From: Cinclus cinclus
Lineage: Eukaryota; Chordata; Aves; Passeriformes; Cinclidae
NCBI RefSeq assembly: GCF_963662255.1
Contig: NC_085047.1
Span: 54,434,006 to 54,498,005 of the forward strand
Length of the DNA: 64,000 nucleotides
Direction of reading: 5' to 3'
The position numbers and the translations under genes are program-made. This document shows, one piece after another, positions 1-11,965 of this stretch (its first letter is position 1; each line of letters opens with the position of its first letter). Under the pieces are notes generated by a model. The model was not told the DNA's origin, did no database searches, and was given only the letters and a program-made list of their open reading frames with translations.

Positions 1-1124
1 TTTATATTCTATAAAGGATGATTAGCCAAAAAAACTATCATATTTGTGTCAAAAATAGTTATCAACAGCTGCAGTGGAGTTCTTGCCTCTTCTGTTTTAA
101 GCCTTGTGCCTCCCAGTACCAAAAATAAGGCAAAATGCTGCTTTTACTTGACTACAACAAGAAAAGTCTCCTTCCTCCATGCAACTTTCACAACAATTCC
201 TTTGTTATCTCTGCAGCAGATCTTGCTCTTGCTCTGGCTTTCTCTGAGCAACACAGGTCACTATCAACACTCATTCACAACCAACAATGCATCAAGTCTG
301 GCAGAGCACATCCCAAGTGCTTCATTCAAGGCAGACACCCCATGGGGGGTCATGGGGACTTTGCCCCCTTAGAGTTCAACATGGGATTTGTTCATAAAGT
401 AAAGTTTGTGACAAGAAAATTGGGAATAAACTATGGTATGTGTATAACTGAGAACAATTTACCTACTTAAATAATTTTATGTTACTGATAATTTTACATT
501 AATGCCTTTGGCTTACACCCTTATTTAAAAAGCCATTTTTATTTCAATGTTTTTATTCAGAAGACCTTGCATGCTGTTTTGAGCAGATAGCACTGACACT
601 TCTGCACTTTGTTCAGTGAAGAAAGAAAAAGGTCGATATCGTGTGTTGAATCAGGGCAGTACATGCTCAAGCAATAGAGCAGTTAGCTCTCAACTTCTGC
701 CAGAGAAACACCGTCTTGCCACGATGCAGAAAGTGCACATTCTTTATCAGTTCTTGTGCGTTTCATACATTTTGTGAAGAATCTGAAAAGGTGCTTTATT
801 GCACTCGTAAACACGCAAACCACAACAAGACAAAGCGTCTCGACGTTTTACTTAAGGGGTAGTAAAAAACACCCCCCGTTTCCCAGCCTGCGCCAGCAGC
901 GCACAGCGTACTCCCAGCCTTCAACCAGTGCCAGGCTCTAAGGCGAACCCGCGCTCCCTCTCTCTGTCAGCAGAAAAGTCAGCCGCTAATCTGTGCTCAT
1001 CTCTGGAGCGATGTTCCTCCTCTGTGGGGCCCTCGACTGACTCAGGCGTCGCTCCCAGCCCTACGCCTGTACCTACAGCAGGTCCCCAGACCACGGGCAA
1101 ACCGGCGGCTCCCAAAGTGGAGGG

Positions 1125-1174
<50 letters not shown>

Positions 1175-3387
1175 CCTCACTCAAAGTAAGCCATGGAGAA
1201 CTGACGATAAACAAGGCAAGGGGACTGCACGCCTCAGCCAGGCCAGCTCCAGCATTGGCACCCAGCGGCTGCTGGTTACTAAACTCGAAAGCGTGTTTAA
1301 GAAACTCTGCGCTTCCCTGGCTTAAGCGGCAAAACCTGCAAGCGTGCAACTTTGAGAGCAGCCTGGCAGTTTTGCGGCCAAAGGGTTGGGGCAACACATT
1401 TCCGACAGCATACGGTGACTATTTAATGATGGAAGGAGATTCTATGTGTATGTTCTGCACTCTACCAGAGGGTACCACAGCCAAAAAACATACACCAGTA
1501 GCGGCTCTCCCTGTCACAGCAGAGGTGTGTGGGCATGGGATGTGCTCAGTCTGTTGGAGGGAGGTGTGCGACATTTCTTCCTTGCTGAAACACCACAGGA
1601 CGAGTAGCCATAAAATAGGAAGTGCCAAGTAAGTTACACTATCAGTGTAGCTATCAGTGTTTCTTACTTGCTCGCCTGAATTTGGGAGCTGCTTGATTTT
1701 GTTTTGGTTTGTTTGGCTTTTCGTTCTCTTCTACTCATTCTGAAAAGGCACTTAAGGAGACTAAAAATACCACTGGAAAAAAAGCAGCGTTTTGAAATGA
1801 CAAGATACCTTATTTAAAAGCTGCCAGCAATCAATCACTTCACTCCTATTATAGCTTCTCATGACAGATGTCTTCAGAAAATTATCCTCTAAATTTTTTA
1901 GTCAAACACATCAATAGAAACTAACAAACCACTTTCAGAAGCCCTAAAAGCTTTCAGCTAAAGAAGTTACAGATTGAACTGCATCTCCGTAGTAGGATGT
2001 TGCTTACCTCTAAAAAACATAGAAATTTACAACAAGTCAATGTAACAAACATTCATACCAGTGCAATTAAAAAACACATAAATGCAGGACTTAAGTTGAC
2101 ACTTCTTTTTAAAAAAAAAAAAAAAGGCATATAATACAAATACTAGAAAGCGAAGCTAAGAGTTTGACGGGCCCTAACTGGAACTAAGTCCCGAACACAC
2201 CAGAGTGCGCCTCACGCATTTATTGCCATCATTTAATCCCTCACAGGGCGGAGGAGGCTCTGCCTGTACGCAGACGGCACAGGCTCCTTGTGACAATGCT
2301 CTCACGCAACAGGGTCACGAAACTCGGCGCCGCCTCGCCGCGCACGGGGACGCGGGTGGGTGACACTTTCTCGGCGGAGGCCTCGGAGAGAGAGGATTCA
2401 TCGGCAGCAGCGCTAAGCCTTTATCACCCGCGGGGATGCAAAGCCGGGGGGTACCACGGGCCTGGCACTGCCAGCGGGGCCGCACAGCCCCAAGCGCAGC
2501 CTCGCCCGGCTCGCCCCGCGGCTGCTCGGGGGGCACCCGGACCTGCGAGCGGGTGACCCGGGCTCTGGAGCGGCAGGAGATCAGGAGATTCCCACCGCGG
2601 GGCTCCGGGCAGCGCCGGCTGCGGCTCCGGCCGGCGCGGGGCTCAGCACAAATGCCGGCCGCCAACAGGTTGTTCCCGCCGCTCCGCTCAGACGGCAAGG
2701 ACTGCGCTGCGGGACAGAGGGATTCAGAGAGCTCCGTCCCACCACGGAACACAAGAAATACGCTCCCGCAACTCAAGTTTAGCAAAGCCATCAGGTCAAA
2801 TACTGCGGCTTACTCATTAAACACATGGTATTTCTGCAACCCTTGTTCTGCCTCCGCTCTTTCCCCATCCCTGTTTGCCTCCGTCCCCGCTCCGCCGCCC
2901 GACTGCAAAGCCCTGCAGCGCCGGGGCGGACGGCGGCACGGACCGCCCCCGCGGCACCCCCAGCACACGGGTGCGAACCCCCGGGCCCCGCTGGCCGCCC
3001 GCGGGGAGCAGGAGGCGGACGCGCTCCTGCCAGCTTTGCCCGGGGACGGCGCCGTGACACCGCGTGAACTTTTGCTTTCGGCGGGGCAGGGCTGGGGGAG
3101 GCGGAGAGGTGGGGGGCGGCCCCGGTCCCTCCAGCGACCCAGCGGCGGGACGGCTAGAACGCTATTCCCCCTTAGGAGTTCTCCCTTTGGAAAGGTGAAA
3201 AAAAAAGTAGAAATGTGAGGTTAGACTGAAAGCGCGGAGCCGGAGCACTGCAGGCTGCGCAGCGGGCGTCATGATGCCGGGGAGGGCGGCGTGCCCAGCC
3301 GCCTGCAGCGCCGCGGCTCCTGCCCGGGGGCGGCGGAGCCTCCCGGGATCCCCTCCGACGGGGCGTCCCCCACCACCCGCCTCTTAC
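1..3387 (-). other. FOXO1: FOXO1 intron 1 (5' part)
   Basis: This is the start of the large first intron of FOXO1, read on the minus strand from the donor GTAAGAG at 3387. The acceptor and the second coding exon lie outside the window. The part next to the exon (about 2160-3387) is GC- and CpG-rich and belongs to the promoter CpG island. A second stretch at about 750-1400 has many CpGs for its moderate GC content, which would fit an intronic regulatory element, but that is inference. Open reading frames here are by-products of GC-rich sequence or of the A tract at 1125. I see no other gene. Confidence 0.85.
1125..1168 (+). repeat. Poly(A) homopolymer, 44 nt
   Basis: An uninterrupted run of 44 A lies in FOXO1 intron 1. 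It could be the tail of an old retroposed copy or a simple homopolymer expansion. I found no target-site duplication around it and no recognisable gene copy upstream. Exact length is unreliable in tracts of this kind. Confidence 0.9.
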
Positions 3388-3993
3388 CTTCCAGCCGGCC
3401 GAGCTGTTGCTGTCACCCTTATCCTTGAAGTAGGGGACGCTCTTGACCATCCACTCGTAGATCTGTGAGAGGGTGAGCCGCTTCTCGGGGGAGCTCTCGA
3501 TGGCCTTGGTGATGAGGTCTGCGTAGGACAGGTTGCCCCACGCGTTGCGCCGCGACGAGCTGCTTTTGCGGGGCTGCCCGGCCACGGGGCCCGGTGACAG
3601 ACCGGCCACGGGCGGCGGTACCGGCGGCACCGGCGGCGGTCCCGGCGGGTGGAGGCGGCAGCCGGCCTCGGGCGCCGGGAAGTCCCCGCAGCGGCAGGCG
3701 GCAGCCTCCGGGGGGCCGGCGGCGGGAGGCAGCGGCGCGAAGTCCTCGCTCTCCTCTAGCAGGCTGAGGTTGCTGATGAAGTCGGCGCTCAGCGCTCCGG
3801 AGGCAGCGGCTCCGGCTCCGGTCGCGGCTCCGGCCGTCCCATCGGGCTGCCCGCCGCACGACGGCGCCGGGCTGGAAGTGGCCGAGCTGGGGGGGTTGAA
3901 CTCCGGCCGCGGCAGAGGCCAGGTGCAGGAGCGGGGCCGCGGCAGCGGCTCGAAGTCGGGGTCGATGTCCACCAGCTGCGGTGCTTCGGCCAT
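3388..3993 (-). CDS. FOXO1: Forkhead box protein O1, coding exon 1 (partial gene)
   Basis: FOXO1 is a nuclear transcription factor that activates gluconeogenic, stress-resistance, cell-cycle-arrest and apoptosis genes and is excluded from the nucleus after insulin/AKT signalling. This exon encodes residues 1-202 from ATG at 3993. An acidic N-terminus ([10 protein letters not shown]) leads to the first AKT site RPRSCTWP, with Thr24 as the phospho-acceptor for 14-3-3 binding. Ala/Gly- and Pro-rich linkers follow. The first part of the forkhead DNA-binding domain starts at about residue 145 ([20 protein letters not shown]) and runs to [10 protein letters not shown] at residue 202. The exon ends on a complete codon before GTAAGAG, the position at which the family splits the forkhead domain between two exons. 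The [10 protein letters not shown] start favours FOXO1 over FOXO3, and the neighbouring MRPS31 and SLC25A15 agree. The rest of the forkhead domain, nuclear localisation signal and transactivation domain lie off the left edge. Confidence 0.96.
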
Positions 3994-4380
3994 GGCGGGG
4001 TCGGGGCGGGAGCGCGGAGGGAGCGGGGCGGCTTGGGCTCAGCGCCGCCGCCCCATGCAGGCTCCGGGCGCGGATCGGCGCGGCCCCGACGGCGCGACCG
4101 CCAGCTCTCCCGGCTCCGCCGCCCTAGACCACCGGCCTGACCTCCTGGCCCCGCCGCCCTAAAGCCTGCCCCTGCCCGGATCCCGGCTCCCTGCCCACCG
4201 CAGCAACTGCAACAGCAGCGACCCGGCCGCCCGGCGCGCACCGACTGAAGCGACCGCCCCGCGCGGGCCCGCCTCCAGCCTCCCTCCTCCTCCTCCTCCT
4301 CCTCCCCCTCCTCCTCCTCCTCCCGGCGGGGAGGGACGGCCCGCGCCGCGCCAATGGCAGCGCCGGGCCGCCGCCCGCCT
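3994..4380 (-). promoter_or_regulatory. FOXO1: FOXO1 5'UTR and core promoter region (approximate)
   Basis: This GC-rich sequence lies immediately upstream of the FOXO1 start codon on the minus strand. It holds an inverted CCAAT box (plus-strand CCAAT at 4351-4355), a candidate NF-Y site, and a long GGA-repeat at 4281-4325. There is no clear TATA box, as expected for a CpG-island promoter. The transcription start cannot be placed from sequence. The upper boundary assumes a 5'UTR of a few hundred bases, as known for mammalian FOXO1. Confidence 0.5.
4281..4325 (-). repeat. (GGA)n purine repeat in FOXO1 5' region
   Basis: The plus strand carries an almost pure CCT/TCC trinucleotide run, so the FOXO1 sense strand reads as a GGA repeat interrupted by one GGGGG block. 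GGA repeats of this length can fold into G-quadruplexes. It lies in the presumed 5'UTR or just at the transcription start. Confidence 0.85.
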
Positions 4381-5865
4381 CCCGCCGCGGGGCCGGTTTG
4401 GCAGGAGGGTGCCGGTGCCCCCGTGCTGCTTCTGGGTGGTTTTTTGTTTCCCGGCGGCGCAGCGGGGAGGGAAGCGGCGAGCCGCGGGGGGATGGCCGCG
4501 GAAAATGCCCCCGCGAGTGTTTGTCCTCGGAGAAATGCCGCCCGCATCGACGGCCCCGGTGCGTGTCGCGGCCGGGGATGAGCGGGGACTTAGGAGCATC
4601 CCTCGGCTGCAGCGGGGCGGCCGTGGGAGTGCGCGGGAGCGGGGGGCGTCTCCCCGTTCCCACCGGCATCCCGGCGGCGCTGGCTCCGTGCGGAGCGCTG
4701 CTGCCGCCCGGCTGCCCGCCCCGCGGGGGCCCTGGCAGTCCCGCATACCGGACCGGGGGTGCGACAGCTGCCCTGCCTCGCTCCCCCCACTCCCTCCCTC
4801 CTTCCCTGGCCGGCTTCTCGCCAAAAAGTGTCTGCACCTCCCGAAGTGATAAATCTCCCCTTCGGCTGAGCATGTTTTCATACCGTGAGCTGGTGTTTTA
4901 TTCCGTGAGCAGGCACGGAGCACGGGACAATTTCATCCTAAGTCAACTATTGAACATACTTTGTATTTTTCCCGGCAAACCCCAGGGCTACTCAATTCAT
5001 TAAGGTTCATTCTTCCCTTTCAATGAGGCGGCAGACACAGGACACATCGCCTCTGCTTCCCCTGCGCATAAACTTACAAAGATATAAATGTATATGTTCG
5101 ATTTAACACAGAAGTGTTACTTTGTTTAAACTTAAAAAGAAGACATTTGCTCAGGACAGGGAAATAATCCCGAGAATGAGACACGACTCAACACTTTGTT
5201 CAAACTGGCAAACCCTACATTTTAGAAAATCTGTTTTGTTTTCAGTAGGAGGAGTGCTTTTGAAAAACATACTTCAGACATGGCTTCGTAAGTCACAAAA
5301 TTCACAACCAGCCATGGCATTTGACGTTCCCTGTCAAAGAACCAGCGGAACTGGGTAACTGTCAAAGCTGAGCCAGGAAACCTGTTATCCTTCCCTCCTC
5401 TCTGCATCAAGTAGAAAGTGTTAATGTTATTTAAATGCAGTTTATTGTTCCTATAAAAATATTTTCTGAAAATGAGTAACAATAATGAAGGGGAGGGAAT
5501 ACAAGACTGGATTTAGGCCACAGCATGTAATTTAGTGTCAGATCATGCATCTAGATACTCATGCTGTCTATTATGAAAACATTTTTTAAGTACGTGGTGA
5601 CACCTAACTATATAGTTTGTGCAAAATATGCATAAGTGCATAGTAACTGATCACATTTTAAAGCACTGTTTTTGTCATGTTTATTTTACCAAATGCCAAA
5701 GGTGATTATATCTTATTATAGGTTGGCTGCTCATCAGATTTCAGAGTTGCTTTGCCTTTAAGTCATTTCTGTGTTTTGTAAATTCTTTAAAGGATTCAAC
5801 CCACAAATTTATATTGTTCAGCCCACAGATTTTAGAAAACACTTTTTTTTCAGCAGTTTTTTTTT

Positions 5866-5909
5866 CAGTTTAAGGGGGGGGAAAAAAAAAAGAAAAGAAA
5901 AGAAAGCAA
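5866..5909. repeat. Low-complexity G/A-rich tract
   Basis: A run of G is followed by poly(A) and AAAAG-type purine repeats. No other function is visible. Confidence 0.75.
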
Positions 5910-7272
5910 AGTAGTCCCAGTTCAACCTAATAACTTGCATGCCACGTTTCAGTTTGGAAACAGCTTTATGTGGCAGTGTTACACAACTCGGCTGCAGTAG
6001 TTGCCCTGCAATAAGGGAGAGCACCCTGCCTTGGAGAAGCAGAGGTTATATAATGGTGAGAAGCAGCCAGAGACGTGCAGAGAATGGATGTGTTTAAATG
6101 GGAGCCAAAACAAAAGAAGTGCTTGAGAACACAGAAACATTTTCTTTTTCTTCCCTTGGGGTCTGAAAAAAAAAAATGGGGGTTCTAAGAGCCAGGCTGG
6201 CACCCATCCTGCTAAAGGAAGTGGATTTATTACCCAGGCTTTCTTCTAAGGAGTTTTTTTTTAAATCTTGCAGTCCTTGCTCTTCTATTTTGTCCAAAGT
6301 AGAGATAGATGTTAGTTCCTGAACTCTATTGGTATATGCAGATGTTGAAAAAAAAAAAACAACTTTCCTTTGTCAGATGACAGCTGTGAAAACTGGGAAG
6401 AAATCTACTTTTGGGGGATTTCAGGCAGCCCCAGTGCATTTGTAGTTCAATGCAGGTCATTCTGCAAGACAGAGATTGTATTCCCCTTTCTTGGCCCTAC
6501 ATGACATCGCTGTCACTCCCCTCATCTCCTTGGCAGGGCTCTGCCACCTTTGTGCCCCATGTCACTGATGTTCTTGCAGCTCAAAAGTTAGCAGTGAATG
6601 CAGAGAGGGCAGAATGCAGTTTCCAATGAGATGTGAGGGATATGGAGGTGAAGAAGATAAAACCAGAACCTTCCAAATGCTGCATTTGCTCAGCAAGTGG
6701 GGCCCCGTGACTCACAGTGCAACAGGCAGAGATGAGCTGCAGAGATTTTGGCTATTGCATGCCAACAGCTGGGACCAGGTCTGCTGAGGGTTGGAGGAAG
6801 GATGAAGGCCAGTGAGACAATGCTGTGCACTTTCCTGGCATGAGTAATCCTGGTAGTTTGCTCTGACTTTGGCAGAACCACCCAGGTGAGTGAGTTGTTC
6901 TGTAGGGCTCCAGTCCACTCATAAGTGATCAGCCACTTTTCTTTTTAAAATTTCTTCTCTCCGTCAAGAATTTGGGGCTTGCATCAACAGATTTTAGGCT
7001 CAAAGCAACACATGCAGTGCACAGCAAAAGTGTCTAACCCTCTCTGCACTGCTCTCCTAGTGCACTCCAACACTGCTGACCACCCTTAGGCAATGCCATC
7101 TGAACAAACCCACCCATTCAGTTGCTATGGGGAGCTCCCTGCTCCTAAAACAGCTCAGCACAGTGATGGCTCAGTACAAGAAATTTTACTGCATCTACAA
7201 GTGACAGCATTAGGTTTATCTCATCTCCCACAACACTGAAATGCTGATGAATGCACCGCAATTCATTATCTA

Positions 7273-7350
7273 CTCCCACCCTCCTCCTCCTACACTCCAC
7301 CTTTTCATTTCTCTACTCCTACTCCTGCTCCCATTTTCTACTCCTCTACA
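7273..7350. repeat. Pyrimidine-rich low-complexity tract
   Basis: A C/T-dominated run with irregular CTCCTC and CTACTC units. No gene is associated with it. Confidence 0.6.
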
Positions 7351-9079
7351 ATATCTCCTATCAACCTTAGCATCGACTTGTAATTTTTTTTCAAATTTAA
7401 GACCTGAAGATTGCCTTTTATCATCACTGAAATAAAGAGGAGCTTTCTATTCATATTCTGTGTTTGAAGCAGCCAAAATAAAGGATCTGTGCTGTCTTTT
7501 TACTACTGTCTGTATAATTCATGTTCTGAGGTTTTGATCAAATTCAGCAGGAGATTACATGAAGTCGAAAGCACTCGTACTCTATGTACAGTTCTTTTTT
7601 TTTACACATATGTGCATAGTGAGAGAGTACAAATGTTATAACAGCATAAAAAGCAACAATGAAATATTGAGTTGTGTCTGGTGTCATCAGACCTGTGAGA
7701 AATCATATTTTCTGAGGAAGTATGAGGAAGTTCAGCAACCCAGTTCCCTCCCCTGAACCTCAGAGGGGACATGATTTGCAGTGCATGTTTCTGAGCAGCC
7801 GAAGTTACCAGAGGGCTGGCATGGCACATCCCCTCCTAGCTCAGGGTAGCTGAGGGCTGCCCCACACAGAGGGTTTGGACATGTCCTGGCTGAACCAGGC
7901 ATTTACAGTGCCCTGACAAGGGAGTTCAAAGGGTCTGGTACTCTTGCAACACATCTGAGGCTTCTTACAGAGCCACTGGAGAAAGGCAGTCCCTCCTGCA
8001 TGGCCTTTCAGAGTGGGAGCTTCACTTCTGTGAGTTACTTCCTGGGGCTGCACATCTTTCCCCACCAACCGTACAAACCACAGATGGAATTTAAAGATCT
8101 GCTGATTCCTCACCACAACTTGGTAAGCCCACTCCCTTTCCACCTGCCCTTAGCCTCCAGCCTCAGACAACAGCACTGAGTAGGCAGGTCAGGGTCTGTC
8201 TGGCTTAGGGAGAGGTGGGTATCACATTTAGGGTCACTCCACAATCAGTGGAGAGAAATATGTTCTTTCCGTGGGTCATCCACCACCCCAGATGGTGGAG
8301 CTGATCAGACATTGAGGTGCCAGGCTCTTACTCCAGGTGGTTCACAGTCACTTTCAGCCAGCTAACTTCAGACCAGCAAATCCCACTTGTCCCACTTTGT
8401 CCTACAGTACATGGAAAATACACAATCTCTGACCCCTCTGCCATTGCATCAACAGCGAGAGAAAAAGGCTGTGCACACAAGGGATTACAGGCTAACAGGG
8501 TGCTGCAGAGATGGCAAAACAAAGGCAAAATGGCTTGTTCTGCTTTGCAGGGGGGAATGCTGCCTACTGTGAATTCATATGAAGTGCAGATGACCTCACA
8601 GAGGATGTATAGGCAGGGCCTTTGGTCCAGGCCCTTAAAATAAAAAATTAAAAAAAACATATCACCACAGGGTTGTCAGGCTACTTGCTGGTGAGGGGTT
8701 TGAAGTTATCTTGATTTAGGTCCATCTCCTTCTACACACAGGGGAAAATCCTGAATGCTGTCATAGAGACAGCAAGGCCCTTCTGGATTTGCATCCATAT
8801 GGCTGGAACTGGGGCCATGTGCTGACTGGACTGGTTGCCCACTTCACTGCACATATTTCAGAGTTGAGAACTGACAGATCTTCTCACAGTGTGGTACAAC
8901 TCCAGTCTCCAGAAAGCCTTCTGGCAACCCACCCATTCTTTTCAGAGGATATGGGGAACTGTGGCTGGTGATGGCAGAGCTGCCCAAACAGCCAAACGCC
9001 TCTCCCTTCATCTCCCCACGGACTGCTGCAGGGAGCTGGGGTGCTGTGGCGGGGGTTCATACCGCTGTGCCGCATCCTC

Positions 9080-9137
9080 CTGCTCCTTCTCTTCCTCACC
9101 CTCCTTCTTCTCCCCCTCCTCTTCCTCTTCTTCACTA
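9080..9137. repeat. CT-rich low-complexity tract
   Basis: An imperfect CTTCCTC/CTCCTTCT pyrimidine run, just before a short tandem duplication. Confidence 0.7.
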
Positions 9138-9147
9138 CCAGCAACTG

Positions 9148-9187
9148 ACAGTGAGTCTTCAAAACAGACAGCGAGTCTTCAAAACAG
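9148..9187 (+). repeat. Two-copy 20-bp tandem repeat
   Basis: The 20-bp unit that starts ACAGYGAGTCTTC occurs twice head to tail with a single C/T difference. This is a recent local duplication, probably by replication slippage. Confidence 0.85.
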
Positions 9188-9969
9188 ACAGCAGCAGCCC
9201 GCGGCCGACTCCTTCCTCCTCCCTCAGTTTCTCTGTAGCAGCTTTGGTGGCAGAGAGTGGCCAGAGGGTTTGCCAGGCACTGCTGCCAGGAGGAAGGGTG
9301 AAGGACTTGTCAAGTGGGACAAAGGTAGGGTTGTGCTTCCCAGGCTAGGAGATGGAGCTGCTTGGTGTTGGGCAGCCAAAATCTTAGGCTGCTGATTTTG
9401 GACCATCATGGCTTAAAAGAAGTGCTGCAATAAATATTTCGTTACATAAATTTAAAAAATAATTTAGTATTAAAAATATTTTTCCTTAAAATAGATAGCA
9501 AAAATATTTACTATGTGTTTTTGAACTGTTTCCTTTGATGTTGTTCATACCTCATTTTTTCTCAGTATCTGCAAAAATGTAAACAATAAAGATTTAAGGG
9601 CAAGGTTTCATGGAACCATTTCTAAGTGGCAATTTTATAAGGAATCAGAATTTAATTTTAAATTCTCTCATGTCAGCTGTTATGCCAGAAGTACTTGCAT
9701 GTTTTTCCAATCAAAGAAAAGAAATAATAAGACAACTTTACTGGTTAGTGCAATTGATGCAGCTCAAATTCCTACTAAGCATGATTCTTAATATTTGGAC
9801 AAAAGTATATTCACTGAATGAGCTGAAATGGGGCGGAAGTTACTGGGAACCAGAGTCTGCTGTCACAGTTTGTAAACAGAAGCTAAACAGAAGAAAGTAT
9901 TTCATGCAAGCTTTTCTCTCAACTCACAATACAGGCTCAAGACCTCCCATTTAAACATATATCCTCTGG

Positions 9970-9990
9970 CACCCACACACACACACACCC
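9970..9990. repeat. (CA)n microsatellite
   Basis: A short CA dinucleotide run of about eight units, flanked by CCC on both sides. Confidence 0.85.
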
Positions 9991-10984
9991 CTAAGTGAAA
10001 GATTGAAGTGCAGCATGACCAAGGAATGATCCTTACCAGGATCGATACAATAAATACCAAAGGCAGTGTCTGCATAGAGGTATCTGTTCCTAATGTGTCA
10101 TGTGCAATCACTGGCTGTGATGTAAAAACAGAAGGCAAGAGTTTATCAGGTTTCAGATTCAGCTGAATCACCCGGCCCACCCCTATGCAAAGGCCAATGT
10201 GCCTGGAAGTAAATTCAGTTCAAGTGCTCTGTGTGTTTTCCAGGGTGTTGAGTTTCTGTTTTGTTGTAAATATGATCTATTACAATATTCTCTAACATTC
10301 TACTGTCAATGTTTCACCATTTCCAGGGGCACTTCTCATTCCTTGTTTTCCTCCATGTATTGCTGAAGGAAAGACCAACTGGCTCCGCATGATAGCTTTT
10401 GTATATTAAATAATTTCATTGTGTTTGAGCAACAAACTAAAAACAGGACGCTTGACAGTTACGATATAATTCAGTGGTTTCAGCCCGTAGGAAGGAAAAT
10501 TCATGGCATGGTACAATGCAATGCTTGACAACTATTTCATCTTCTTTTCCTTTGTTTCCCTGGAAAACTGATAGCTACCTGTTATCAGCAAGAAAAATAA
10601 TTCACATGCAGAATCAGCATGAAGGCATAAAGTCTTACTTTTAAAAGCAAATATTTTTTTTCCATTGCTGAATTCATGCTTGAAAAGCATATTTACTTAT
10701 GGATATAACTGTATTTGCATACAAAGAGATGATTATGTATATGCTACACAAATACATATGCATGATAACATTATATGCATTTTATGCTAGATTTATATAG
10801 ATACAAACTTGCCTAGACAATAATAGTAAGACAATATTTTGGTACATATACCTATGTTCCTACCCTAGCTAGCACAGAAGGCAATGCTTGGGCAGGACAC
10901 TCAGTGGGTAAGGTCTGTAGCGAGCAAATCCAGTCCCTAGGGTACATTCCCACAGCCCATGCACAACAACCCCAGGCAGTTTCA

Positions 10985-11080
10985 CTCTTCCACCTCTCTG
11001 TAAAATGGGTATAAGAAATGTCTACCCATTGCAAGCCTGATGATTAACACTGTGAGGGCTTTGAGATCTAGTGCTGCAAA
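10985..11080 (+). repeat. Possible ancient MIR/L2-like SINE relic
   Basis: The stretch CTCTGTAAAATGGGTATAA, followed by TGATTAACACTGTGAGGGCT, resembles the conserved 3' half of MIR/L2-type elements (CTGTAAAATGGGGATAA, then a GTGAGGATTAA-like tail). Such very old elements survive at low copy in bird genomes. The match is recalled from the family consensus and was not aligned, so it is tentative. Confidence 0.4.
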
Positions 11081-11739
11081 CGCAGACCTTGCTTGTGCCT
11101 GGCCTGTGAGGGAGGAGAATATACTGATGAAACCGAAGCCAGCATGGTCTCAGCAGCAGGTTCTGGGAGAGGCAGAGGCACACCATGCACTGGCCTGCAA
11201 ACAGATAAGAAGAGCAACCAATAGTTTCAATTTTACAAGTACGTCTGCCAAGCCCCAAAGAGTGAACGTCAACCACGACCAGGGAAGTTCCTGCCACAAG
11301 ATCAAAAATGGGAAGGGACATGCTGGACAGCAGTTTGGTGGCTTCTCTTTTTATCCCTGAAGGAGACAGGGATCTCCAATGAGATTTAGGAGGGGGATTG
11401 AGACAGAGAAAGGCGTGGGTGCAAAGGAGACAACGGTGGGGTTATTCAGATCCATCCACCCACACATTACAGAAATGTGCTCCAACTGCACAGAACTCTG
11501 CAGTGGTTCCCTGAGAGCCACCCACTTTCACTCTTCACTCCCATTGTGGCTATGAACCTTGCTGGCTCATGAAGCATCTTTGCAACAAAAAGTCCATCCA
11601 AAACCTAAAAAAAATAATAAAAAAAAAAGACATAAGCAAACAGAAAATTAGTTTAAGACAGAAACTGAACTCTCTAATATCACTTTTCTGGGGTGGGGAT
11701 CTCTTCCTTGAGGCATACACAGGGGATATGCTTTTCTCT

Positions 11740-11965
11740 CTAATGGGTAGAGAGAAAACAGCAGCTGGAGAATGGGAAATATAATGAAGGGAAAGAGGGA
11801 GAACAGAGGAAAAAGGGAAGAAGGAAACGGTGGGGAAAGATAAGAAAATCACAAAAATAAGTCACAATGAGGGAAAAACTGTCAAAAAAGAAAAGGAAAA
11901 AAAGATAAAGGAGGAAAATGAGCGTGGAACGAGGAGAGAAATGTCCTCTGTATGAAGAAAGAGGA
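11740..11965 (+). repeat. Purine-rich (A/G) low-complexity tract
   Basis: About 220 bp are dominated by GGAAAAAG and GAGGAGA-type purine runs with few interruptions. Long homopurine tracts can adopt triplex structures. No gene context is visible. Confidence 0.6.

Larger units (their letters stand above)
2160..4860. promoter_or_regulatory. FOXO1: CpG island of the FOXO1 promoter and exon 1
   Basis: GC content and CpG density rise sharply from about 2.16 kb and fall off at about 4.86 kb, with AT-rich DNA on both sides. The island spans the proximal part of intron 1, coding exon 1, the 5'UTR and the upstream promoter on the minus strand. CpG-island promoters are expected for a broadly expressed regulator such as FOXO1. 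Boundaries were judged by eye. Confidence 0.8.

Noticed and set aside
928..1632. Plus-strand open frame of 234 codons with a poly-lysine run
   Set aside because: The lysine run is only the A44 homopolymer. No start context, splice support or domain, and a homopolymer of uncertain length makes the frame unreliable.
3533..4162. Plus-strand open frame of 209 codons opposite FOXO1 exon 1, and other long frames in 2290-4920
   Set aside because: GC-rich DNA has few stops. These frames overlap a clearly coding FOXO1 exon or its promoter on the other strand, and their translations are low-complexity Pro/Arg/Gly/Ala.
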